From assembly GCA_001655205.1 (NCBI GenBank), contig LPNZ01007156.1, positions 1-25,221 of the forward strand: DNA of 25,221 nt. The letters are read 5' to 3'. Of the stretch, positions 10,415-22,000 are shown one piece after another. Each line of letters begins with the position of its first letter. Position 1 is the first letter of the stretch. Source of the stretch: Lenisia limosa (taxonomy: Eukaryota > Breviatea). The position numbers and the translations under genes were made by a program. The notes under the pieces are model-generated. The model did not search any database. It was not told the origin of the DNA and saw nothing but the letters and a program-made list of their open reading frames with translations.

Positions 10415-11973
10415 ATGTTTGGAAGAGGCTTTGGATTCTCCTGTGAGTTGCCTTTCTGTTCTCTTTTCAGTCTCATATTCATTCGTTTCCTCTTTCCTTC
10501 TCACTTCTTTCCTCAATGTCAATATTACTGACTGTAAACTTATATTTCAGCGTTTAACAATGACCCCTTCTTCAACGAAGATGAGCCCATTGAGAACATC
10601 CATGACGACCATGGCGATGAAATGGTACGTTTCGTCTAAACATTTCTGATAATTGGTCTTTGACTGATAAAGATCTGTACTCCATCAAGTAAATTAACAA
10701 TATAGGGTGGTGGCTTTAATGATATGGAACAGCATATGCACCACATGCAGCAACAAATGTTCTCCCCCTTCTCCATGATGGGAATGGGAGGCATGGGCAT
10801 GGGCATGGGAGGAATGGGCATGGGCATGGGCATGCCTTTCGGAGGACTGCTTGAAGGTTTTTGGGGTCTTCTTAACGGTTGTGTAACTATTGATACTCTA
10901 AATTGTTTTTTTCATTTGGAACCAAGTTTCTGTTGTAATCATTTTATTATTCCCAATTTGGTTTATTAACATGAATGCTCATACATGTAGGACCAGGCCG
11001 TAGGGGACACCGACACAATCAACCTCAGCAACACTACCAACAGCAGCAACAGGTGGAAGTTCATGAGCCTGGAGATGGTATGCAAGGATTCACCTTTTAC
11101 ATGCGCTTCTTACTATTATTGTGTATGCTGCTCTCATTTATCTTCCATTATTTTTCATTCTTGTTCACTTTTTAGAACGCCCCTCTCAAAGATCATCACG
11201 CCCTTCCAGCTACTCCTTCTCATCATACTCCTCATCATCATCCTTCGGCGGACCGGGTGGCTATTCCCGCACTGTAAGTGTCCATTTGAAGTGTGGCTCA
11301 CCCTCAAGGAGACAATGTCCTCCCAAACCGGGCCTAATGGAGTGAGAGAATCCCGTCGCTCCCTTCAAGACTCTCGAAGTGGCGTTGAAAGAGTTCGCGT
11401 CGAAAGAGCGCTTGGTGACAAAGGTGGGTGGGGTGGTGGTCTTCCCTGTAATTCGTATACCATTAACATTTGATGGGTTCATGTTATTCTTAACTTCTCA
11501 GTTGCTTCCATTTCACGTGAGAAAAAAGACGGGCAAAATATGAGGGAAGTGAGGAACCTCAAAAACATGGAGGAAGGTATGTTGCTTGAACTTGTGTAGA
11601 GTGTGTTGTGGCAACATTGTCATTGCTTAGATGACCTCAATGACTTCAACGACGACTGGAGGCGGGCAGCGGACTCGGGTCTTCCATCACGTTCTGGCAG
11701 ATCAAGACAGAGAATGCAGGCTTTGGTGGGTGGAGGCAAACCATACCGTATGGCTGAAATGATAACTTCCATTCTGCTAACACTCTAGCCCTCATCCAGA
11801 CACTCCCGTGCTAGTGTAGAGGAGGCTGAAGACCACGAAGAGCATTCCACTGTAGGATTCAGCGTGTTGTTGAGTAATTTGGTTCATTGTATGTGTGCTT
11901 TCTCTAAACATTTCATCGTTGGGGAGTGACTATTTAGAACTTCGGAGCGGCGGAGGTTGAAGAAGCCGAGTGA
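10415..11973 (+). CDS. Myeloid leukemia factor (MLF) family protein
   Basis: Ten exons, 273 residues, all phases consistent: 10415-10442, 10551-10624, 10706-10856, 10991-11077, 11176-11273, 11309-11423, 11502-11576, 11631-11725, 11789-11851, 11938-11973. MLF proteins are small adaptors acting in nucleus and cytoplasm in transcription, chaperone and aggregate-handling complexes; the role in protists is little known. Evidence: the N-terminal NNDPFFNEDEP and Met/Gln-rich EQHMHHMQQQMF; the YSFSSYSSSSSFGG block; the family core GPNGVRESRRSLQDSRSG followed by VERALGDK; and DDLNDFNDDWRRAA, matching the conserved MLF C-terminal Asp-Asp-x-Trp-Arg. A Met-Gly repeat of 20 codons is inserted after the N-terminal segment, followed by a Gln-rich stretch. 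One intron is only 35 bp (11274-11308). The tail is acidic. Confidence 0.95.
10775..10834 (+). repeat. Met-Gly codon repeat within MLF
   Basis: Within exon 3 of the MLF gene the DNA repeats GGCATG/GGAATG hexamers and encodes 20 codons that are almost entirely Met and Gly. It looks like slippage expansion of a hexanucleotide in coding DNA. MLF relatives are Met-rich here, but such a regular Met-Gly ladder is unusual. Confidence 0.9.
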
Positions 11974-12103
11974 GTGACCCTAATTAACTTATTATTCATT
12001 TTATCCCATCTGTTTCGGACATTGTAGGCATTGATATTGTGACAATAGTATACATCATAAATAAGAACACAGAAAAAGACCCAAGGCCTTAGAAATGAGA
12101 TAC
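11974..12103. other. convergent 3' intergenic, 130 bp
   Basis: The stops of MLF (plus) and the kelch gene (minus) are 130 bp apart. Both 3' UTRs and polyadenylation signals must fit here or overlap. No exact AATAAA is present on the plus strand; AT-rich sequence around 12050-12075 may serve. Confidence 0.5.
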
Positions 12104-15100
12104 CTAATCCTGTGCCAGAATCCAAACATCTTGGTAGAGAATTCCAAGACCCATACCTCCAAATACATGAACCTGAGGTGTAAAGAACTTTCAACAACCC
12201 TCAAGCATCAAAGACCCCCAAACCTGTTGCTCCATCACAGCGTCTGTTTTGACAGGAGCTCCTCCGTTATTCTACAGGGTGATGATAAGGAAAAGATATT
12301 GGGTGCCGTGCAATTAATTTTTTCAACTATTTATTTCGTCTCTGCAATTAATTGGTAATTAATTACAGAAATGAATTGCAATTAAATTATATAAATCTGT
12401 ATTTTTCGCTCGGCACAACCTTTGTTATTAAAATTGATCGGTGCCCTCTTTTTTATTATTTTTTGAGGATAATACTACACCGTCAAATAATTTTTATTTT
12501 AAAACTGTTGAAAATGCCAATTGATTGGTTTGCAGAAGAGGGTGCAATTATATTGGCCAGTAGTTGTAATTAATTGCTACAATTATTTTTACTGAACAGA
12601 ATAATGTGTAAAAAAATGTACAAATATCATATCATCATGCTATGCGAAAAAGGTGAAATAAAAACTATCGTAAGTCATGCATGCACCTTCTCATTTTTCA
12701 TGATTCCGACTCACCTTTTGGTTTTGACAGTCAGCCTCAAATTGAGCTAATGCTGACTTTTCCGCAGTAACCACAGTGACAGCACAATCTGGGGGAGAGG
12801 TCATACAAAAAATGGGAGGGGGGACATGAAAGCTCAAAGCACAAAAGAACGAAAGCTGGTCCCAATTTACCAAGTCGAGGTGGAGGCGAATCTTCATTTT
12901 CCTTTGACACCTGAAAAAGTTACCTCCAACAAAAGAAACTAATCCAGTTTTAGTCATATTTCAATTTAGTAGAAACGCTTCTAATAATTGCGAAAACTGA
13001 TAAATAGTATTAGAACACACTTCACCCCCCCCCCTCCAGCTCACCATTATCCATTTCCAGTTCACAAGGTCCAGCATCCACGTTTCTGGATAGACTTTAT
13101 TGCAGAATGGGTCAATACCCGAAAACATCAGCATCTTGGTGGTAAATAAAGAGCATTAATGGCAGTCAATAAAAGTGAAAGAAAAAAAAAAAAAAAGATG
13201 CGAACAAAAGATTATTATATGAAGTGACATATCGACCCACCAAGCTTACATGTGAAGGCTCTTCGCCAAGTTTTGGTGACAGAGGTGCGCAACACGCTCC
13301 CGTTCGGGGAGAGGCAATCTCTCCTTCAATTGTTTGTTTTGTCCATTCCTCGGTGTCTGAAGAGAGTCAGTAGGTGGGACTTCCTGAACTTCACAAATGA
13401 ATAAAAAGGTTCCCACACACCAGCTGAGAAAATATACGCGTGATCCAAGGGGAACATTGTATGTCCATCATCCCCAAGGCCGGCGGTGATAATCAGTCTG
13501 TTGTTGACAGCAACGCTGCACATTCCGTTTCGCGATCCAGGCATCACGCCTCGCGCCTCAATCTCGCGCCATGTTAAAGTCCGGAGGCTCAGAGCAAACA
13601 TCAAACCCTGAAAGGTCATACCCACCCCTCAATAAAAAAACTCAAAAGAGATTACGTACCAGAGCAGCATCTGCGCAGGTTGAAGCGCCGCCGTAAATGA
13701 ACAACTCATCACCTTGGCTCGACTTAAGGTGGGACAAGCTGAAGAGGGAGCGAGGGCTTGGTCGGGTGCCTTCTATTCCGTGACAAAGCGGGCAGTAGAG
13801 ATATTATCAAGATTCGTTGGTAGTCATGTTGTCTAATATCCTCCCATACTTGTAGAAACTTCCTTCCAGTGCACAGTTTTAAACACAGTTTCCAGATTCT
13901 GGTCTTCTGGGACAGAACCATCACCCAGTTGTGGAGCAGAGGGCGTGTCTGATTGGGGGGCTGAAAAATGAAAGAGCACACCTTCCACATCATTAACTAA
14001 AACATCTCTGACCGCCTAAACTCCAGCTTCTCTGTTATTTTATGATATGATATGTGTACCTTAAGAACAACTACAGTCTTCCATCAAAACAACAACAACA
14101 ACAAAAAAAAAAAAAAAAANNNNNNNNNNNNNNNNNNNNNNNNNNNNNNNNNNNNNNNNNNNNNNNNNNNNNNNNNNNNNNNNNNNNNNNNNNNNNNNNN
14201 NNNNNNNNNNNNNNNNNNNNNNNNNNNNNNNNNNNGCAATTTTGGCATTCTTCTCCACCTTGTCCACTCCACACAGCTGCCAAACGGCAAGGTCCTTCAT
14301 TGTAAGAGAAAATCCGACCCAATACAAGAGATGCTAGAAAAGAAGAAGAATAGAACCGCAGTTATGTCAGAACAAACCTGACTTATTTCGCTTCCGCCCC
14401 CGATAACGAATATGCCACCTTCATGATCTAAACTATGAGTTGAGGCAGCTTCTGGGACAAGTCACAATCAAGCAAACCCTCAGATTCCTTGACATAAGCC
14501 ATGCTATGGTCATAACGTGGTGATGGGGAGCCGGGAAGGCTCAGCTCGTAGAAAGTCATTAGACCAGGGACGTAGACGTGTAACGTGTTGAAGCACCCTT
14601 CTTGGCTCGCTCCTCCAAAGAGCCAAACCAAAGACTAAGAAGTAAGCTGCTATTTACCGGCTTTGATATTGGTAAGCTCAGTAAATTTGCAATAATATTC
14701 AGAATGGAAAAGTGGCAAAGCATCCCAACGTACACCAGAAGAAACTGCCCTGCTTCCAAGGCGAGGGGAAGGGGCCTCCCCCCCAGCAATAGCTGCACGC
14801 CAAGACCAGTTCATCAAAGCCTTTCTAGAGGAATCGTATCAAACTGAGCTGATATATACCAGAGAAGATAAGTGTTATGGTTGTAGGTATGATCAAAATT
14901 ATATTAAATAATAAATGTGTGTATTATCTAAATTCTAGGGAGAGGAGAGAACTGGGAGACAAGGGAGAGAAGGAACAAAGACAGGAAGGGGATAAAGGGA
15001 AACGGTTTGGACCAGTGTACTATAATGTCCAAAACTTCCTTATTATTGAATTATTGAAAAAAAGCTGAATAGCTATCGTTTTAAGGTATTTATATTTTGA

Positions 15101-15323
15101 ACATACACATATATATCTTATACATTATAAAATTACTTGTATTGACCGAAGTTGAAGCTTTGTCTCGGAAGTTGAAATGCATAGCAGCAGCTTTCTCCTG
15201 CTTCTGACGGTCTTGTCATTAGCTTTTTGGTGAGTTTAAACTGATACCGCTTCATTCTTTTCACTGTGTGTAATACCTGCGGCTCTCTTTCATGATCAGT
15301 TTTCTCAGAGGTGGCAGCATCAT
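12104..15323 (-). CDS. Kelch-repeat beta-propeller protein
   Basis: Exons: 15323-15277, 15211-15137, 14824-14734, 14634-14478, 14427-14378, 14294 to about 14259, (gap 14120-14235), 13960-13850, 13772-13660, 13607-13421, 13356-13250, 13134-13045, 12910-12871, 12788-12715, 12271-12224, 12172-12104. About 430 residues plus the gap. Six blade cores are visible: VWLFGGASQEG, IFVIGGGSEIS, LFIYGGASTCADA, LIITAGLGDDG, MLMFSGIDPFCNK and VHVFGGMGLGILY. Conserved Trp-containing strands lie between them (MNWSWRAAIAGGEAPSPR, EEWTKQTIEGEIASPRTG). Four cores keep the kelch Gly-Gly; in two it is replaced (TAG, FSG). A Ser/Pro/acidic insert (QSDTPSAPQLGDGSVPED) and an Ala/Glu-rich insert before the last blade may be surface loops. 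There is no signal peptide or BTB domain, so this is a cytoplasmic or nuclear kelch scaffold of unknown partner. The first exon is the least certain. Confidence 0.92.
14120..14235. other. assembly gap, 116 N
   Basis: It directly follows an A-run and lies in the kelch gene after the DLAVWQLCGVDK exon; a short exon may be missing. Confidence 1.
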
Positions 15324-15398
15324 AAACCCCGTAACTATTCACTCACAACAACGAAAACCTGAAGAAAATGATTGCACTTACTCCCCAGTTTCCAGTTC
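15324..15398. promoter_or_regulatory. 75-bp divergent start region
   Basis: The proposed starts of the kelch gene (minus, 15323) and of the next gene (plus, 15399) lie 75 bp apart, too close for separate classical promoters. If one of the first exons is wrong, the true transcripts may overlap antisense here. The interval shows no TATA box. Confidence 0.4.
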
Positions 15399-18249
15399 AT
15401 GCCAGATAATTCATTTTTTGTCGAAAATGCCAAGGTATGTGACCACCACTCTTGAACTTTTTCATTCCTCTTGAGCAACTTCCTTGGTTTTTATGTATGC
15501 TGTTTTTAGGAGTTCATTTTTTTTTTAGGTTGAAACCCTCGATACTGATATACTCACAAGCAGCACAGTGAATGCAGGAGGTAAGGGTTTTTTTAATTAT
15601 TATTTTTNNNNNNNNNNNNNNNNNNNNNNNNNNNNNNNNNNNNNNNNNNNNNNNNNNNNNNNNNNNNNNNNNNNNNNNNNNNNNNNNNNNNNNNNNNNNN
15701 NNNACTGCAAGCTTCCATAAGCAGACTGCCTTTTCCTCCTCCATTGTTACTGGTGAGCAGTTGCTGGCTCGCTCTTCTGTTCATCAAGTGTTGAACACAT
15801 TATTAAGCAAAAAATTTTGACCATCTTTCTCCCCCAGCTCCGTCATCTATCTCCAAAATGGAACAGCCTGTTCTGGAGCTGACACTGGCGGAGGAGTTTG
15901 CAACAATGGTTCGAGCCGACGTCTTCATTACACTTCCTGCGGTAAGCGCTTCGTACATTCCCAATATGTAGAAACAGGAACTAATTAAGTTATCTTTGCC
16001 GCCACGATTGTACAATGCAATATTAACCGTCCATACATTTTCAGTAACTCCATGCTAAGTTCCTCGCTATTAACAGTATTGGATATTTTTTTGTTTATCC
16101 AATTCCAATATGTTCCTGAATGGTTTACCAATGTTGTTATTAATAGCATTATTCATAGTTATTGTTAGTTATTAATAGCACTATCAATAGCTATTGTTAG
16201 TTATTCTATGACATGATCTATGTTACAATTACCATCAAATTTTGACAGGTCTTTTTGAACGCAGGGAATCCGTGGTAATTAGTTTAGAATTCAACTGCGC
16301 ATATTGAATTGCGCAAAACACACAAAGGAGTACAAGAAACTCTCGCCAGGTTTGTACATCTTTTGAATCGGACTTGCTTGGACAATAATCGATTATTTTC
16401 CTCTTTTTCTCTTCAGATTTTCCACCACTGCACCTTACCTTTCAGTTTCGACGTGTCAGGGTGTGTTGAGGACTTGGACAGTTGGACCGAACTTGTCTCC
16501 CTCCAATGGGCCCTGCCGCTTACCAAGGGCAGTCATGTCTTCGAGGTGCGTCAAAGGCACTGCCCATAATTGTTTCACATTGCAGGTGTTTTGGCAAGGC
16601 GAAGGTGGAGCAGCTACAGCCGGAACAGCTAGTCCCCGTTCTATGTTTGCTCGTGAGCAGCAAGGGAGTATTTAATCAATATTGAAAGTTGTATGTATGA
16701 TGTCTAACTAATGATGCACTGGTGTAATGTAATAACGCATTTATCCGCTCACTCCTGTAGTTGGGTCACCCACATCCATTGGAGCTGTGGCTTCAGCAGC
16801 GTCCATGCCGATTAACACCAATTTAACTGGATGCCCAGCAGACGGTATGGGGCTGTGTTTTTCTGATGATTATTTATTAAAGGTCGTTGGCACATTATAT
16901 GATCATGATATATAACATCTAATATAGTATCATATGATATAATATTTCGATTATATTCTGTTGTATATATACAATATATGATATATATAAACTTATACTA
17001 TGTAATGGATATATCATATCATATATTATACTTTTTGTAGTACTACCACACCATCTGCCTCATGACCTTTTAGCAACATCAATTGCTTCAACCTGGAACA
17101 CCAAACCTGGCCCAGCTATTGCTGACATGTTTACAGAGAATATGGCAGTTCTCGCAGGGATTTCACGTGCGTTTGGTGTTAAGGCAATTCCGTGTTTATA
17201 CACCTGACCGAATTAGTTGAACAAGATGGCAAAAGCACTCCGAGTTACAGAACCGCTAATTTACATATAAGTATGTCGAAGGGTATAGTATTATAATTCT
17301 TTTCCAGTTTATTATTTTCATCAGTTTCTATTGTTCGCATTTGGGTGGTGGAGAACAAGCTACCAATTTTTCTCCTTATGCAGCACGTGGCTCAGGTTGA
17401 TTTTGTAGATGGGCAGACCTACAACCAATCAGCCATTGCTATCTCACGGGTTCCTAGAAGAGTCACAAACAACCGTCAATGGGCAGGTGTTGTTGAACAA
17501 GGAGGTGGGTGCTGAACAAGGAGGTGGTATTAAGTAGTGTGTTTTATGGAGTGATAATTTGCTTTTGTTCATTGTACTCATTGCCTCAGGCTTTAACTTG
17601 GAGTCCTTCCATGGTGTAGGAAGGTAGGTTTCATCTTTTTGGACCACCAAGCCCAATTGTTGAATCTTCCTATTTGTAGTGGTAAGGCCTGTCTGACCAA
17701 AATTGACATTTGGTTCATTGCTGTCCCCACGTCCATTGGAGCAACAGCCTCTTACCACCCTCCAACATATGCCGTTACTTACCTTGATATCGGTATCCCT
17801 GTGTAAGTGGGTCTGGGGGCCAATGTTGCGCGATAGTATCCGTAATATGATGTTGTTCTTTGTTTATTTGGAACGTCACACCAGTGACAAAATAAAATCA
17901 GAAGTGATCCAAGGTATATGGGACGGTGTTGTCACTGACTGCTTTAGTACAATAGCATCATTTAAGCCAGATGCCTTACCAACAATCCTGCCGAAAAACG
18001 TCTACTTCTCATCCGCAATGGGCGTCTTCTGTGATGCTGCTGCCGACATCCCAAAGCAATTCTCGGTGGTTACAGAGGTTTGCAAGCAATGCTTGAGACA
18101 CTAGGAGAAAATAGAGACTCTTTTGACGAATTTAGAACCCTGAGGGAATCACAACGTCGCATCTCTTCGCCTGTGAATACGCGTCCCCAAGGACAACCTA
18201 CTCAATGTTTGCTTGGCGTATTTAGACAGTTTCATTTATTGACAATTTG
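15399..18249 (+). CDS. unrecognised beta-rich protein, C1q-like jelly-roll stretch
   Basis: Exons with agreeing phases: 15399-15434, 15529-15580, (gap 15608-15703), about 15707-15752, 15838-15941, 16249-16274, 16446-16545, 16586-16652, 16761-16844, 17041-17166, 17325-17486, 17590-17623, 17680-17802, 17885 onward. Strand-rich sequence dominates. SLQWALPLTKGSHVFEVFWQ followed by GEGGAATAGTASPRSMF resembles the L-x-W ... G-x-H ... W ... GG-x-A ... RS pattern of C1q/TNF-like jelly-roll domains. A PTSIGA motif occurs twice (SPTSIGAVAS, VPTSIGATAS), suggesting two related units. No signal peptide is visible at the chosen start, which may be wrong. Near 18050 the frame changes: frame 0 reads through AAADIPKQFSVV to a stop at about 18102, while the +2 frame reads KAILGGYRGLQAMLETLG and on to a stop at 18249. 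An intron or a sequence error must join them. Function unknown. Confidence 0.65.
15608..15703. other. assembly gap, 96 N
   Basis: It lies near the 5' end of the beta-rich gene and hides sequence between its second and third recognised exons. Confidence 1.
16137..16200 (+). repeat. tandem 32-bp repeat, two copies
   Basis: Two adjacent 32-bp units (16137-16168 and 16169-16200) match at 28 of 32 positions, both starting TTATTAATAGCA and ending ATTGTTAG, and a third copy begins after them. It lies in an intron of the beta-rich gene. Confidence 0.85.
16891..17037. repeat. AT palindrome tract in intron
   Basis: About 145 bp of TATATGATCATGATATA, ATATCATATCATATAT and related units fill most of an intron of the beta-rich gene and end just before the acceptor at 17039-17040. 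Confidence 0.8.
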
Positions 18250-19082
18250 ACGTGTGTGTGTTTTTTATTTTGTGTGTGTTTTTCTTACGTGCTTTCAGAT
18301 GGAGACAAAACCCCCTATCAAGCTCAGGCAATTTCACTGCAACTGTAGTTACGCACTCAAACTCCACACATTTGTCCCCAGTAAGTTGAGCCTGCTCACA
18401 ATCAAGTCATATGGGTAGTACACTATTTTTTTTCTCTGTATTGAGAAGACAACATTGCTGAGTATCTATTCGAAAGCGTGAATTCTGATTTTTCTGATAT
18501 TACAGCGCAATAATGACCCGGAGGATGTGTACTGCTCAAATGAGGTCTTTTTCTCCCTCCCTGCTACTCTGTTTTTGTAACTTCATTTTCTTTCTAATAT
18601 GTATTAGCGTTATTATCAGATTATCAGTGGAGGTACACTTCCAAACTTCCAATTGCATTGAATCCGGTTTACACTTGTTACATATTTCAAAAAAAAAAGG
18701 CCCTGAGATTCACAACAAAACACAACAACACATATTTCTATATTATTTCCTGCTTTATTTCAGCAATAATATTTTCAAAACCCAGAAGGAAGAGAAGGGA
18801 AGACAAGAAGACAAGTCATATTTTGGCAACTCGCTCATCGCTGCATTAAGGTGAGTGATCTATTTGTCTATTTGTTACAATATATGTATGAAAAGCTTCT
18901 TCGCGAGCAGTAATACCAAATATAATATTTGAAAAGACTGCTTGTCCCGTTGTTTTCTGTTTTGAAACAACCCACCGTCTTGTTTTTACTCAAAATGATA
19001 ATATAGATAATATAGGTATCGCCTTTGACAAATCAATGCTCCTAAATGTCTTTCATTCTCTATTTCCTTTTTCTTCTAGAAA
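18250..19082 (+). other. gene-poor interval with possible unassigned exons
   Basis: This interval lies between the last clear exon of the beta-rich gene and the aminopeptidase start. Segments with splice signals and coding character are 18301-18398 (reads GNFTATVVTHSNSTH), 18506-18544 (RNNDPEDVYCSNE) and 18765-18851 (ending at a strong GTGAGT donor). They may be the tail of the upstream gene or 5' exons of the aminopeptidase, but no single chain of phases joins them. The rest is AT-rich, with a TG-repeat at about 18250-18285. Confidence 0.35.
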
Positions 19083-22000
19083 ATGGATTATGTAAAATGG
19101 GTTCGGTCCAGGGATTCCACGTTCGCGGATTCCGCGGATCCTCAACAAGTTAGCTTGACCTGTTTTTCAGATATGGAGGAAGAAAAGCCTGTTCATGAAG
19201 GCGACCGCCTAAGCCTTCTGAAGGACCAAATCAACAGCAACAAATGGGACGCCTACTTCATGCTCAATTCCGATCCTCATTTTGTTGGTTTATCCTTGGA
19301 TGGCTTCTTCCTTTGTTTGGAATTATTTTTTGGGTTTAAATTCACATTTTTCAGAACCATATTCTCCCAGCAGCGGAGAGAAGAATCCAATATATCACAG
19401 GGTTTGGCGGTTCCAATGGTGAGTTCTTTCTTCTGAACTCACTTCTTGATCATTTCTTGACAAGGAGAAATGCCATTTTACTTCTTCTTTTTTGTCTCTC
19501 AACTGTGGTGCAAAACAACTTGACCCCATTTGAAGGGTCCGCTTCTGACCTCAATAGCGTTTCTCCTTGTTCCAGCTGCCTGCGACCGCAAGGCCATGTT
19601 TGTCACTGACGCAAGGTACATGGTCCAGGTTTGCACGGCTAGACATGAAAACCGGACCCTTGTCCCTTCTTTAACTGGCCATAGTCGGCAGCGGAGGTGG
19701 ACCCGACCCTTTATGACGTGACCATTGTCGAGTCTTCTTCCGCCACCTCCGAACAGGTCATTGCTGAGGCCAGTATAATGATGACAGCGGTTGGCTAAGG
19801 GATAATATTGGCTATTGGGACTGTTCTCACACCTGCGTAGATCGCGGATGAAATTGACACCAGGCCTACGTTGGCTCTCAACCCAATGATACTCTCGAGT
19901 GGTGGGCAAGGCCTTGAGTTTTTTTTTAAAAAAAAGGTTCTGAATTACGGATAAAAACTTCAATTATTTCGAAATTTCATCACTCTAGTGAACACTCCCC
20001 TCTACTCTTATTCTTCCAGATCTCTTCGCTGATTTAAAGAAAGAGTTGACAGATATTTGCGATATCTGCTTTGACGACGATGACATCGTCAGGGTCTTTT
20101 GGAGTGGTGAAAGTGACGGTGGGTGATATGTCAAAACTCCCCGTCAATATGAACCATTCTTTATTCAGCGTTACTATTTAGATGGCGGAATCGTGGAAGT
20201 GCATGAGCACCCACTGAAGTACTGCGGTAGGTTGCACTAAATTATCAAAGGTTTTATCCTTCAAGCATTTAATAAAATTACAAAAATGCGTTATAGTCAA
20301 TTGTTACCCAAGCCATTCATTTTCATATAGGCACCCCACGTATCACCAAATTGACAAGTGTTTTTGAATCGCTATCTTCTTCCAAAGCTGATTGTCTCCT
20401 TTTGACAGAACTGAGTGTTATCCACTGTAAATGGGGATGAACTATGACGAACACAGTCCTTCTTACTGACTCTACAGACCTCTTGAATATTCGAGGAAAA
20501 GAAGTACCATTTGTTCCTTATATTGTAAGTCATGTTTTATTCTTTTATTTAGAAATAATTGTTGAAGCATCTGAGTTAACATATGATATGTACATTAACA
20601 CAATCAAATGATACAATAGGGTTCACAATGTAGCGGTGTTTTCTGATCGTGTCTGCCCAGCGTCACACCCTCTTCACTGACTGCCCAATTCCACATGACT
20701 TAAAAAATAGTTTAAATGCCGACCACGTTCATATTAAGCCATACAATGGCGTTTCGGGCTATTTGGAGAATGCCATTAATGAAGGCTTGGTGAGTATTGT
20801 GCTATCCACTCATTTTCTAGACAGTTGGTTTTGAGGCAAAAACTGTCCCTGCCAAGTTGGTGGATCTTTGTGGAGGTTTGCTCGGGTACAATGCATGCTC
20901 AAAAAATACTAATCTTGTCTCTTTGGGAATCAAATTGGACAGTTATGAAGCCAATATATTGTTCTTTCACATTTCTAGATTCAGCAGTATCTGTTGAGCT
21001 TTTTGTTGAAGAGAGAAAGAATATCAAGACCGAGGTGGAACTTGAGGTGAGATCATGCCTCGAAGTAGTTTAATATTTAGGGCATGACCATAGCGCATGT
21101 TGAAGATGGCGCTGCAATGGTAAATAGGGGCTTCTCTGACTTATTTGCATGTTTTCATAAGCTATAGTGGTTTCAATACCGGTTAAAATTCTCCAAGAAG
21201 GGCTCGCCTATTCGGCTCCCAAAGAAAATGCGAAGAATTTTACATTATAACCTGACAGGCTAATGGATTGGCAACTCTTCACAGAATTTTGAAAGATGAG
21301 GTTTCCACTTCAGACCGCAAATACCTGCCACTTACGGAAGAGTCCATAGCAGACATTCTAGAAGACTGCAGAAGGTTGGGTAATTGACTTGCACATGACC
21401 CAGCAGACAACAACCACACTTCGAGTCGCTTTCGTTCGAGACAATTATCGGATCAGGAGACAACGCCGCCGACATCCATCATCGGGCTAGTGGCGAAATT
21501 GCCGTCCAAAGGTTGCTGAGAGAATACCACTTGGTCACTGGTGAAAGCTACCTCACTTTTGTTCCGTTATTGAGACTTGGATCTAATAGTTTAGGAGTAA
21601 TATTTTGTTAACGGATTCCGGGGCCCATTACTCGTAAGCTCACAATCTGCTGCGATTCATTGCTTGTGCATATACTATGTAGCAGTTTCTGTCCAGTTTG
21701 CGTTATTTCCACAGTAATGGGACGACCGACGTCTCTCGAACGATTTGGCTTGGTCCTGGCAAGCCCTCAGCGAAACATACCAACACGTTTACTGCCGTTC
21801 TCAAGTCCCACTTGGCTCTGCATATGGCAAGTTTCCCTCACGGCACTTCAGGTCTGGTTTCTTGCTTGATTATTTTTCTTAGTCCTGATTTTCATGGATT
21901 CAGATAGGGATTTGGCCTCACTATGTGGTCCTGCTCTCTGGAACCTTGGACAAAAGTGCCCCCATGGTTTGTTTTCTGGGTATTATGCTTTTATATTCCC

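Noticed and set aside
12272-12714. Long kelch-gene intron with repeated GCAATTAAT as a MITE
   Set aside because: Only a 9-10 base imperfect inverted pair (about 12441 and 12537) and no target duplication were seen; not enough to call a mobile element.
18513-18854. 113-codon plus-strand frame with a hydrophobic stretch as a membrane protein
   Set aside because: The hydrophobic part matches a T-rich polypyrimidine intron tract; no start or phase links it to flanking exons.
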